Under the pieces are notes generated by a model. The model was given only the letters and a program-made list of their open reading frames with translations. It was not told the origin of the DNA and did not search any database. Both the position numbers and the translations under genes were made by a program. A stretch of DNA of 37,276 nucleotides from Verrucomicrobiota bacterium (GTDB lineage: Bacteria; Verrucomicrobiota; Verrucomicrobiia; Opitutales; Coraliomargaritaceae), in assembly GCA_009908325.1 (NCBI GenBank), contig JAAAPI010000185.1, positions 1 through 37,276 of the forward strand, written 5' to 3'. Positions 16,961 through 23,658 of the stretch are shown here, piece by piece. The number at the start of each line of letters is the position of its first letter. Position 1 is the first letter of the stretch.

Positions 16961-17431
16961 TCAGCCGCTGATGCGCCAGATCGTCGTGACCCAGTGGCCT
17001 GAGTCGGTTTCTTCGCAGTCGTAATCCGTGGTCTGCGGATCGAGACGTTCGAAAAGACGCACGGGGCGAAACCCGGTATGGAGCACGAGGCTCTGCTCCC
17101 GGTGCAAAGCTTGCACGCCTTCCAGTGCTTTTTCCGGCAGTGTGGATGGCTCAATGGAGCGCAGGTCCATTTCGCGCACCTCCGCTTGGGTATCTCCGCC
17201 GGGCGTGAAGTGGATCTCCCAATTATCCGGCGCGTGCTGGGTGGCCCGCACCTCGTAACCCTCCGCTTGAAAGAGTTCGTAAAGCGGGAACGGCTCGAAG
17301 GGCGCACGCAGGATTAAGCCCTGCCCGGGCTGCAGCGCTTGCTTGGCTTCGGCGATCACGCTGAAAGGGTCGACGCCCAGGGCGAGCAACGGCCGAACGT
17401 CGAGTATCCTAGGTTCAAGATAAGCTTGCAT
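16961..17431 (-). CDS. Two-copy DUF2249 protein
   Basis: A 156-residue cytoplasmic protein. Residues 6-72 match DUF2249 (ILDVRPLLALGVDPFSVI, then LILRAPFEPFPLYELFQAEG), and residues 85-153 are a second, more divergent copy (MDLRSIEPS, then LVLHTGFRPVRLFERL). DUF2249 proteins are small, TusA-like folds found beside denitrification and NO-response genes; their reaction is unknown. The gene leads the operon with the outer-membrane protein and nnrS. Its ATG lies exactly where an FNR-type promoter is expected to start transcription, and there is no ribosome binding site, so the mRNA may be leaderless. Confidence 0.85.
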   Translation of the reverse strand: MQAYLEPRILDVRPLLALGVDPFSVIAEAKQALQPGQGLILRAPFEPFPLYELFQAEGYEVRATQHAPDNWEIHFTPGGDTQAEVREMDLRSIEPSTLPEKALEGVQALHREQSLVLHTGFRPVRLFERLDPQTTDYDCEETDSGHWVTTIWRISG

Positions 17432-17479
17432 GTCTAAATACTATCATCCGCAGGCGGATTAAGCTTTGATCCAGGTCAA
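17419..17479 (-). promoter_or_regulatory. FNR/DNR-type promoter of the DUF2249-OMP-nnrS operon
   Basis: On the plus strand TTGAT (17466-17470) and GTCAA (17475-17479) flank CCAG, one mismatch from the FNR/DNR consensus TTGAT-N4-ATCAA. Its centre is 41.5 bp upstream of the A of the ATG. Reading towards the gene, TAGTAT lies at -12 to -7, a fair -10 box, which puts the transcription start on the ATG itself. Confidence 0.75.
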
Positions 17480-17516
17480 GAATTTGTTGGTTTTCCTCGG
17501 AATTCGGATTCTTTGG

Positions 17517-18656
17517 TTAAAACACCTTCTGCCAGCTTAGTGTTATGACCGAGTCGGTCTCCAGTTGCAGGCCGTTGAGATCCTGATGGATCGGCAGCCG
17601 CAGATCGAGGCCGACGCGGTGGCCTTCAAGCCAGCCGGAGCTTCCTTGATAATGCAGGCCGAGGAGGCCGTCGATGCGCTCGCCCCCGTAATTTTCGCCG
17701 AATGCGGTGGTGACGGAACGCCCGTTCGGTCCCATTAGGCTGACCCCGTTTTGGGTGCCTTTGAGCTCTCCGGACTTTTCATATTCGGCTCCTCCGGTCA
17801 GTGTAAAGCCGTGGGGCAATTTATAGCTCACCCATGAGGTCAGCGCAAAGACATGCCCCCGCCGGTAGCCCTCGTTGTTTTCGTCCTCCATACGGATCAC
17901 CCCGCGTGCCTGCAAGCCATAGGCCCAGGGCGCGAGATCGTGGATCCAAGTCACCGAAGGCAGGAGGTTATACGTTCCCGAGCCGAGTTGCATGGCAGCG
18001 GGAAGGCGCCGGTCCGCCGGTCCGCCCATTCCGGGCAGGATATCGCTCTCGGTGATTGACCCGGTCGGAAGGCTCAGCCCGAGTCCCGCGATGATTTCGA
18101 TGCCATTACCCGGATGCAGACCGTAGAGTGCGGTCAGCGTGGTGTCGCCAAGCCCGGAGGCCTCCGTGGTGAAAGTGGTGGCCCCGCCGTTGATCATATT
18201 GGCGGCCATCTGCGAAAAGATGCGGTGATCCATCGAGCTGTCGATATAGTTGGCCATCAGCATCAGCGTAAAGTCGTCGGTGGGCGCATACATCAGCCCC
18301 AGCATGTGCATGTCCATGGTCATGTCTTCCGGAGTGACGGTGTAGCCCTGGTTGAAGACCTCGTTTGAGCTGACTCGGTTGCTCCCGCCGCGCATGCCGT
18401 CCATGTCCATACGCATGAAACGGTAGGAGAGCATCCATTCGCCCTTTGGATGGGCGTGGGTGCCCATCAGCGAGATCGGCGCCGGATCGTCGTGGATGTG
18501 GCCGCCGTGGCCTCTGGCACAGCAAGCGGCGGGGCAGTCGATGGGACCGTTTTCATGGGCGGTGATGCCGTGTGTTGGTTCGGCCCATGCACTGGTTAAC
18601 GTGGCGAGCGCGGTTGTAGCGATGAAGAGATGATTGCGGAGAAATTGTGTTTTCAT
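17517..18656 (-). CDS. Metal-associated outer-membrane protein, Met/His-rich
   Basis: A 379-residue exported protein. ATG 18656 opens a signal peptide (MKTQFLRN to TSAWA). A longer reading from 18758 lacks a signal and is rejected. The mature N-terminus is rich in Cys and His (CPAACCARGHGGHIHDD), followed by a Met-rich strand region (FMRMDMDGM, DMTMDMHMLGLMYA), then barrel-like repeats and a terminal ...SWQKVF. It resembles the outer-membrane transporter proteins often encoded beside copper and heavy-metal resistance genes. Metal binding is inferred from composition. It is downstream of a small CxxC protein gene in the same direction. The 217 bp between them show no gene. Confidence 0.7.
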   Translation of the reverse strand: MKTQFLRNHLFIATTALATLTSAWAEPTHGITAHENGPIDCPAACCARGHGGHIHDDPAPISLMGTHAHPKGEWMLSYRFMRMDMDGMRGGSNRVSSNEVFNQGYTVTPEDMTMDMHMLGLMYAPTDDFTLMLMANYIDSSMDHRIFSQMAANMINGGATTFTTEASGLGDTTLTALYGLHPGNGIEIIAGLGLSLPTGSITESDILPGMGGPADRRLPAAMQLGSGTYNLLPSVTWIHDLAPWAYGLQARGVIRMEDENNEGYRRGHVFALTSWVSYKLPHGFTLTGGAEYEKSGELKGTQNGVSLMGPNGRSVTTAFGENYGGERIDGLLGLHYQGSSGWLEGHRVGLDLRLPIHQDLNGLQLETDSVITLSWQKVF

Positions 18657-18873
18657 GATGAAGGTTTGTGTTGTGATAAATTTATAATGTCGTTGTAATT
18701 TGAATACGACTTCTGGTCCAATCGTGACGCCGGTTTGCATCTGTGCATGGATCGTCATGCGGGCATGAGCGTTTCGCGGGTCGGCACAAGGATGGCTCGC
18801 CTCTCCAGGCAGCGGATAGCCGGGGGAGCCTGTCGCAGAGTTGCGTCAGGCCTGTTAGCACGCAGAACCGGGT

Positions 18874-19263
18874 TCAGGTGCTTCGCGGCGGCGGCACCGG
18901 CACATCGCCGGAGCGCACAGGGAGCATCGCCGCATGGTCCGGACGGGGCAGGCGCGGCTTTGCATGCTTCGGCAGGGTGATCGCGTCGATCTCGATCAGC
19001 ACGAGTTGAAAATCACCTTGCTTCGAATCGACTCGATTCGGTGCGAGCGGTTGTTCACGGGTCTCGCTGGCTTGAATGATCTGACAAAGTTGGCAGGGAC
19101 GCTCCCCGTTGAAAGTCTCACGAATGGCCTGCTCGATGCCGTCTTCCTGCGCATAGCTGCTCAGCATCCAGCCCCAGGCTCCGAGCTGTAGAAAAAACTG
19201 GGGGCCGGTCAGGAGTGCACTTGCACACGCAAGCAGAGTGATCTGTGTCATGCGGCGAAACAT
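18874..19263 (-). CDS. Small exported or anchored protein with a CQLC motif
   Basis: A 129-residue protein starting MFRRMTQITLL at ATG 19263. The N-terminus is hydrophobic (signal peptide or anchor, residues 6-26), followed by WGWMLSSYAQEDGI, then RPCQLCQII with a CxxC pair near residue 56, and a Pro/Arg-rich tail. I recall similar small proteins with a C-x-L-C-K/Q pattern next to metal-efflux genes, but no function is established. A TTG at 19287 is an alternative start. The gene on the far side of the rearrangement scar (20040-20483) also carries a CKLC motif, suggesting related roles. Confidence 0.6.
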   Translation of the reverse strand: MFRRMTQITLLACASALLTGPQFFLQLGAWGWMLSSYAQEDGIEQAIRETFNGERPCQLCQIIQASETREQPLAPNRVDSKQGDFQLVLIEIDAITLPKHAKPRLPRPDHAAMLPVRSGDVPVPPPRST

Positions 19264-19319
19264 CGTAGAAGGAGTCACTCCTGCCAATAACCCCGAGGCA
19301 ATTGCAATTCACCCGGAAC

Positions 19320-19333
19320 TTGACGGGGATCAA
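19320..19333. promoter_or_regulatory. Possible FNR/DNR-type site upstream of the CQLC gene
   Basis: TTGAC-GGGG-ATCAA is one mismatch from the FNR-type consensus. It lies 56 bp upstream of ATG 19263. No TA-N3-T box is found at the distance seen for the other sites in the window, so this copy may be non-functional or act in another arrangement. Confidence 0.35.
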
Positions 19334-19367
19334 GTTCCGGGACGGGGATCGATGGTTTAAGCTTATC

Positions 19368-19830
19368 TCACAGCTCGCAGGCGCCCCCGGCGCAGGCGGC
19401 GACGTCGGCCAGCTTGGTGCGGTCTTCCGACTCGGAAAGCTGACGATAGTCCACGGGGGTGAATTCGATTCGATTCCAGCGCAGGACGTCTTCGGGGTTC
19501 TCCACAGCCTCGCGGGGGGCCTGGCGATAGGTTTTGTCACCGGTATCGGCGAGCAGGGCGACTCCGGTGAAGTGCTGGCGGTTCTCCCAGATGAGGTCGC
19601 CGACTTCGGCCCATTCATCCTCTTTCACGGTGACGGCGTTGGAAACGTTGTGCAGGAGGTCGGGATTGTAGGTGCGGCTGGCGAGGCTGGCTTCGACCCA
19701 GTGTTTTTGCACATGCAGGACATGTTCGAGGAATTGCGGGCCGTCGATGTCGCCGCGGCAGAGCCCGCCTTCGGGGGCCTCCATGGGGAAGGTGGCGACG
19801 TCGTCGGCATCCCGGCAAAGAACCCCATCT
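19368..19830 (-). pseudogene. nrdJ: 3' fragment of a class II ribonucleotide reductase gene (nrdJ)
   Basis: The frame encodes the last 150 or so residues of an adenosylcobalamin-dependent ribonucleotide reductase: GGLCRGDIDGPQFLEHVL, HNVSNAVTVK, WENRQHFTGVALL, and the C-terminal redox tail ACAGGACEL. The complete family has several hundred more residues. The reading frame stays open up to about 19,830, where the sequence switches to an IS630-type transposase on the other strand. No catalytic core remains, so this is a remnant left by an IS-mediated deletion or inversion. An intact copy presumably exists elsewhere in the genome. Confidence 0.75.
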
Positions 19831-19831
19831 A

Positions 19832-20014
19832 GTGCTCGACAACTTGAGCGTCCACAAGCTGAAGGAAGACCATCAGTGGCGGAGCAAAAATCCCAACGTC
19901 CACTTCCACTTTACCCCGACCCATGCCTCCTGGATCAATCACATTGAAGCTTGGTTGCAAAATATACAGAAATCTGCCAACCGTAAATTAGTGCAAGATC
20001 TCTATTGCGTATGA
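19832..20014 (+). mobile_element. C-terminal remnant of an IS630-family transposase
   Basis: The 60 codons carry the end of a DDE transposase: VLDNLSVHK with the second catalytic Asp, FHFTPTHASWINHIEAW with the third acidic residue, then an abrupt end. This is the typical IS630 C-terminal pattern. The N-terminal two thirds are gone and no terminal inverted repeat is visible. The first in-frame start is only a GTG, so it is not a functional gene. It directly abuts the truncated nrdJ and lies 25 bp before the metal-efflux operon. Confidence 0.75.
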
Positions 20015-20039
20015 TTCGACGCTCACCAACATTCCACAA

Positions 20040-20483
20040 ATGGATTCCATCCTGAAACGCTTTATTGCTCTAAGTCTGACCATGCTACTGTTCGGACAGG
20101 CAGCTTTGGCGGCTTCAGGTGGCCTGTTACTGTGTCTGCCAATGGGTAGTGGCCCCTTCCAGGTTCACTTGGATTGCAGTGATAGGGAGGTCGCGCTTTG
20201 CTGTGGGGAAACCTCAAGGGAAACCCTGGACTTCGTCGACTCCTACGAAGCTTGCAAATTGTGTCGGGACATTAAAGTTGATGTCGAACGGGAGGATCCG
20301 TGGCTCACGGGCGAGCGCAGTTCGCCGAAGGTGCCTGTGTTCATCCTCGTCTCCGATCTGGGCCTTTCGCAGGTGAAGGCGCTCCCCACAACGGTTTTTG
20401 CCGAATCCTGCCTCAGCCGTGCACCGCCACAGGTGAGCGACGCCCGGCAGCAATTCAGAGATGTCGTGTCTCTGCGCCTCTGA
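20040..20483 (+). CDS. Small Cys-rich exported protein leading the metal-efflux operon
   Basis: A 147-residue protein with a signal peptide (residues 1-24, LLFGQAALAA). The mature part has seven cysteines, including ALCCGE and EACKLCRDI, so it may bind metal or form disulfides in the periplasm. No named family is recognised. The CKLC motif echoes the CQLC protein at 18874-19263. It is the first gene downstream of the IS630 remnant, with the CzcC-like gene about 100 bp after it on the same strand. Confidence 0.65.
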   Translation: MDSILKRFIALSLTMLLFGQAALAASGGLLLCLPMGSGPFQVHLDCSDREVALCCGETSRETLDFVDSYEACKLCRDIKVDVEREDPWLTGERSSPKVPVFILVSDLGLSQVKALPTTVFAESCLSRAPPQVSDARQQFRDVVSLRL

Positions 20484-20589
20484 TACCTGATTCTGATTGA
20501 GCGAAACGGTAGCGACTTGTGTCGTCGACCGTTGTTTTGCGCGGAACGTTTCCGCGCTCTCTTCTCTGTCATCTGAATCAGGTTTCTTT

Positions 20590-21963
20590 ATGCCCACACG
20601 AATTTCTTCCCTAGTTTACTATTTCATTTCCCCCGCACGCCAGTCCCTCGCTGCTGTGCTGCCGCTCCTTCTCTTGGCAACGTCAATCATCGCCGCGCCC
20701 GTGCCGGAACGACCGGACGGCAAGCTGCCTGCGGCCGAGGAGGCCGAAGCGACGGCGACTTCCAAGCATATTGGCCTACACGGTGCCGTCCGCCGGGCGC
20801 TGCGCGAAAGCCCGGAGTTGAGGGCCTTCGCCTGGACGGCCGAAAGCGCCCTCGCCCGCGTTCGCCAGGCCGCGCTCTGGCCGAATCCGGAACTCGAATT
20901 TGAGCGGGAAAACTTCGGTGGATCGGGAGAGTTTTCCGGTTCCGGCCGCGCGGAAAACACGCTCGCTCTTTCCCAAATGCTGCCGCTGGGCGGCGACATC
21001 AAACACCGGCACCGACTGGCCGAGGCGGAGCGCGACCTGGCCGCTTGGGACTACCATGCCGTCCGGCTCGGCGTTGTGCTGGACACCAGCCGGCGCTATA
21101 TTGAGGCGCTGGCGGCGGAACGCCGACTGGACATCGCCCGCCGCGGACTGGATCTCGCTCACGAGCTGGAATCCGTCACCCGCAAACGCGTCGAAGCCGG
21201 TGAAGCCTCGCCAGTCGAGCAATCACGCGTCGCCGTTCCGGTCGTTGAGGCCGAACTCGAACTCACCCGTGCCAAACTCGCCAGCACTGCCGCCCGCCAG
21301 CGTCTCGCACTCGCCTGGGGGGTGCGCAGCCTTGGCGATGCCCGCCTGGTTGGCTCGCTGGAAAACCTTTCCCCGCTTCCCGAGCCGTCGGCTCTTGTCG
21401 CCACCGTCAACGACTCTCCGGATGTTGCGCGATGGGCGGCCGAGATCAGCGCCAGCGAAGCGGCATATAAGTTGGTTCGCGCAGAAGCCATTCCGGATCC
21501 GGTCCTGCGTGTGGGCATCAAGCAGGAGCAAGGCCAGAATGATTACGGATTTATCGTCGGTATTTCCCTCCCGCTGCCTTTCTTCGACCGCAAGCAGGGT
21601 GACCTTGCAGCCGCCCGGGCGGGTGAGCACGCTGCACAGGAAAACCAGCGCGCTGCTGAGCTGCGGGTTGAAAGTGCGCTCAGTAACTCGTATTTCACCC
21701 TTGCTGTCGCCCACGCGGAAAGCTCCGCCCTTAACGAACGTGCGTTGCCCGCAGCCCGTGAAGCCTACGAGGCCACACTTAGCACCTTTTCCGCCGGCCA
21801 GCTGCCTTACCTCGACGTCCTCGACGCAAGCCGCTCGTTGCTCGACCTGGAGCGCCGACAGATCGACGCGCTGGCCGCTTATCACAACGCACAGGCCGAA
21901 CTCGAAGCACTGCTCGGAGGCCGGTTCCCTAAACTCTCCCCTCAAGCAAACCTTTCAAAATAA
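20590..21963 (+). CDS. czcC: CzcC/CusC-like outer-membrane factor (TolC family)
   Basis: A 457-residue outer-membrane efflux protein that forms the exit duct of a tripartite RND pump. ATG 20590 opens a signal sequence (LAAVLPLLLLATSIIAA). Two repeats of long Ala/Glu/Leu-rich helices follow, with the family markers NPELEFERENFGG after the first helix and PDPVLRVGIKQEQGQNDYGF at the start of the second repeat, and LPYLDVLDASRSLLDLE near the end. A TTG 93 bases upstream would spoil the signal peptide. The adaptor gene starts 6 bp after its stop. Confidence 0.88.
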   Translation: MPTRISSLVYYFISPARQSLAAVLPLLLLATSIIAAPVPERPDGKLPAAEEAEATATSKHIGLHGAVRRALRESPELRAFAWTAESALARVRQAALWPNPELEFERENFGGSGEFSGSGRAENTLALSQMLPLGGDIKHRHRLAEAERDLAAWDYHAVRLGVVLDTSRRYIEALAAERRLDIARRGLDLAHELESVTRKRVEAGEASPVEQSRVAVPVVEAELELTRAKLASTAARQRLALAWGVRSLGDARLVGSLENLSPLPEPSALVATVNDSPDVARWAAEISASEAAYKLVRAEAIPDPVLRVGIKQEQGQNDYGFIVGISLPLPFFDRKQGDLAAARAGEHAAQENQRAAELRVESALSNSYFTLAVAHAESSALNERALPAAREAYEATLSTFSAGQLPYLDVLDASRSLLDLERRQIDALAAYHNAQAELEALLGGRFPKLSPQANLSK

Positions 21964-21969
21964 AGAACT

Positions 21970-23634
21970 ATGAAAAATCCAATCCCACACTCCCGCCCGC
22001 GCTTTCTGCGCGGCTTCCCGGGTGCCTTGCTCTGTCTGGCACTGTTCTCCCTCATCGGTTGCGGTCAAGCAGGCGATGAACAAACCGAAAACACCGACGG
22101 CCAAAGCCAGGGTGATTCGGCCATCATGGCTGGCTTTATCGGGCTGCACCATGAGCACCAGAATCCCGACGAAACCTGCTTCATTTGTGACCCGGCGAAA
22201 CGCGATCAGAATCGCCTCTGGTGCAAGGAGCATGGACGCTACGAGGACCGTTGTTGGGCCTGTCACCCCGAGCTTGAAGAGGCCGACCGCCTCTTTTGCC
22301 GTGAGCATGCCCTTTACGAGGACGAGTGTCACCTCTGTCACCCCGAACTCAAAGGAGACGCAGCGGCAACGACCGATGCCAAAGACGGTGCGGAAACAGC
22401 AGCCGCCTGCGAGCCCGGCGATGGCTGCGGCACAACGGCAAAAGCCTCCGAGCAAGGCGGCAACGAGAGTCCCGAGGGCGGCCTCTTCTGCAATGAGCAT
22501 GGCGTTTACGAGCGTGAGTGCGGCATCTGTCAGCCCGACCTTGCCGCCTCGCTGAAGCCGGGCGAGAGCCTGAAAGTGCGCTTCATTTCGGAACTGTCAG
22601 CGGAGAAAGCCGGGATCGTCATTGGCTCCCCGAGAGCGGCCGAGGTGACGCCCTCGGTGTCCGTGTATTGCCAAACCGAATATAATCTAAACGCACTGGC
22701 CCGAATCACCCCACTGGTCGACGGCATCGTCCAACGCGTCCACAAAGACCTCGGCGACACGGTCAAAACCGGCGAGCCATTGATTGAGATTCATTCCTCC
22801 GCCGTAGCCGACGCGAAGAGCGCTTACCTCTCCGCCCTCGTCCGGCTCGACACAGCCGAACAGACATTCAAACGCCAAGAGAAACTCGATGCGGAAAAGA
22901 TTTCTGCCAAAAAAGACCTCATCGAGGCCCGGGGTGCCTTTCGCTCCGCAAGCTTTGAGGCAGATACCGCAAGACAGCGGTTAATCAACTTCGGCATGTC
23001 GGAGGAAGACGTTGTTAACGTTAAAAAGAATCAGGATACCTCCGCCGGGCTTACACTTCGCGCTCCTTTCGACGGAACCCTCGTCACGCGTCACGCGGTG
23101 GTCGGCGAAACCGTCAAGATCGGCCACGAACTCTACACGCTGGCCGACCTGTCCGAATTCTGGCTTGAGCTTTCCATCCCGCCCAACCAACTGGATCGCA
23201 TTGCGATCGGACAGCCGGTGGAAGCCCACTTCAGCGAGCTTAGGGACCGCTCAATTAAAGGGCGTATCATCTGGATCGATACGTCAGTGGATTCGAAAAC
23301 ACGCATGGTTCGAGCTCGGGCCGTGGTCCGCTCGAGTGATCGCCAGCTCTCGGTCGGCCTATATGGCGAGGCCTTTATCGCTATCGCTGAGAGACGAGGC
23401 GGCGTTGTCGTTCCGGCATCCGCCGTGCAGCGGCATGAGGGCGACGACTTCGTCTTCGTGCGGGACTCGACCGATCTCTACGCCCTGCGCCGCGTTGAAC
23501 TCAGCGCCCGCCGCGACGGCCAGGTCGAAGTCATCCGCGGGCTGAAACCCGGCGAGCCCGTCGTCACCAAGGGCAGCTTTATCGCGATGTCCGAATTTCT
23601 CAAGTCCCGCCTCGGTGCCGGCTGCGTCCACTAA
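21970..23634 (+). CDS. czcB: CzcB-like RND adaptor with an N-terminal Cys/His repeat domain
   Basis: A 554-residue membrane-fusion lipoprotein linking the inner-membrane pump to the outer duct. LIGC at residues 28-31 is a lipobox. The fusion-protein core (about residues 200-550) has the usual order: a lipoyl half (VDGIVQRVHKDLGDTVKTGEP), a helical hairpin, the second lipoyl half (LRAPFDGTLVTRHAVVGETV), beta barrel and end domain. Unusually, residues 65-191 hold three copies of the pattern [LF][FW]C-x-EH-x2-YE-x2-C-x2-C-x-P-x-L (starting at L83, L108 and L172) plus a partial one (TCFICDP), likely a metal-loading domain. The family is normally about 400-520 residues, so this domain is the extra length. 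Confidence 0.88.
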   Translation: MKNPIPHSRPRFLRGFPGALLCLALFSLIGCGQAGDEQTENTDGQSQGDSAIMAGFIGLHHEHQNPDETCFICDPAKRDQNRLWCKEHGRYEDRCWACHPELEEADRLFCREHALYEDECHLCHPELKGDAAATTDAKDGAETAAACEPGDGCGTTAKASEQGGNESPEGGLFCNEHGVYERECGICQPDLAASLKPGESLKVRFISELSAEKAGIVIGSPRAAEVTPSVSVYCQTEYNLNALARITPLVDGIVQRVHKDLGDTVKTGEPLIEIHSSAVADAKSAYLSALVRLDTAEQTFKRQEKLDAEKISAKKDLIEARGAFRSASFEADTARQRLINFGMSEEDVVNVKKNQDTSAGLTLRAPFDGTLVTRHAVVGETVKIGHELYTLADLSEFWLELSIPPNQLDRIAIGQPVEAHFSELRDRSIKGRIIWIDTSVDSKTRMVRARAVVRSSDRQLSVGLYGEAFIAIAERRGGVVVPASAVQRHEGDDFVFVRDSTDLYALRRVELSARRDGQVEVIRGLKPGEPVVTKGSFIAMSEFLKSRLGAGCVH

Positions 23635-23658
23635 AACTGCAAATTCCTCCTTCTCGCT

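Noticed and set aside
19264..19333. Treating the site at 19320 as a full class II FNR promoter
   Set aside because: One half-site has a mismatch and no TA-N3-T box lies at the distance shared by the other promoters, so it is kept only as a low-confidence site.
19302..19832. Plus-strand ORF of 176 codons opposite the nrdJ fragment
   Set aside because: The minus strand encodes recognisable ribonucleotide reductase C-terminal motifs; the plus ORF is Gly/Val-rich shadow sequence.
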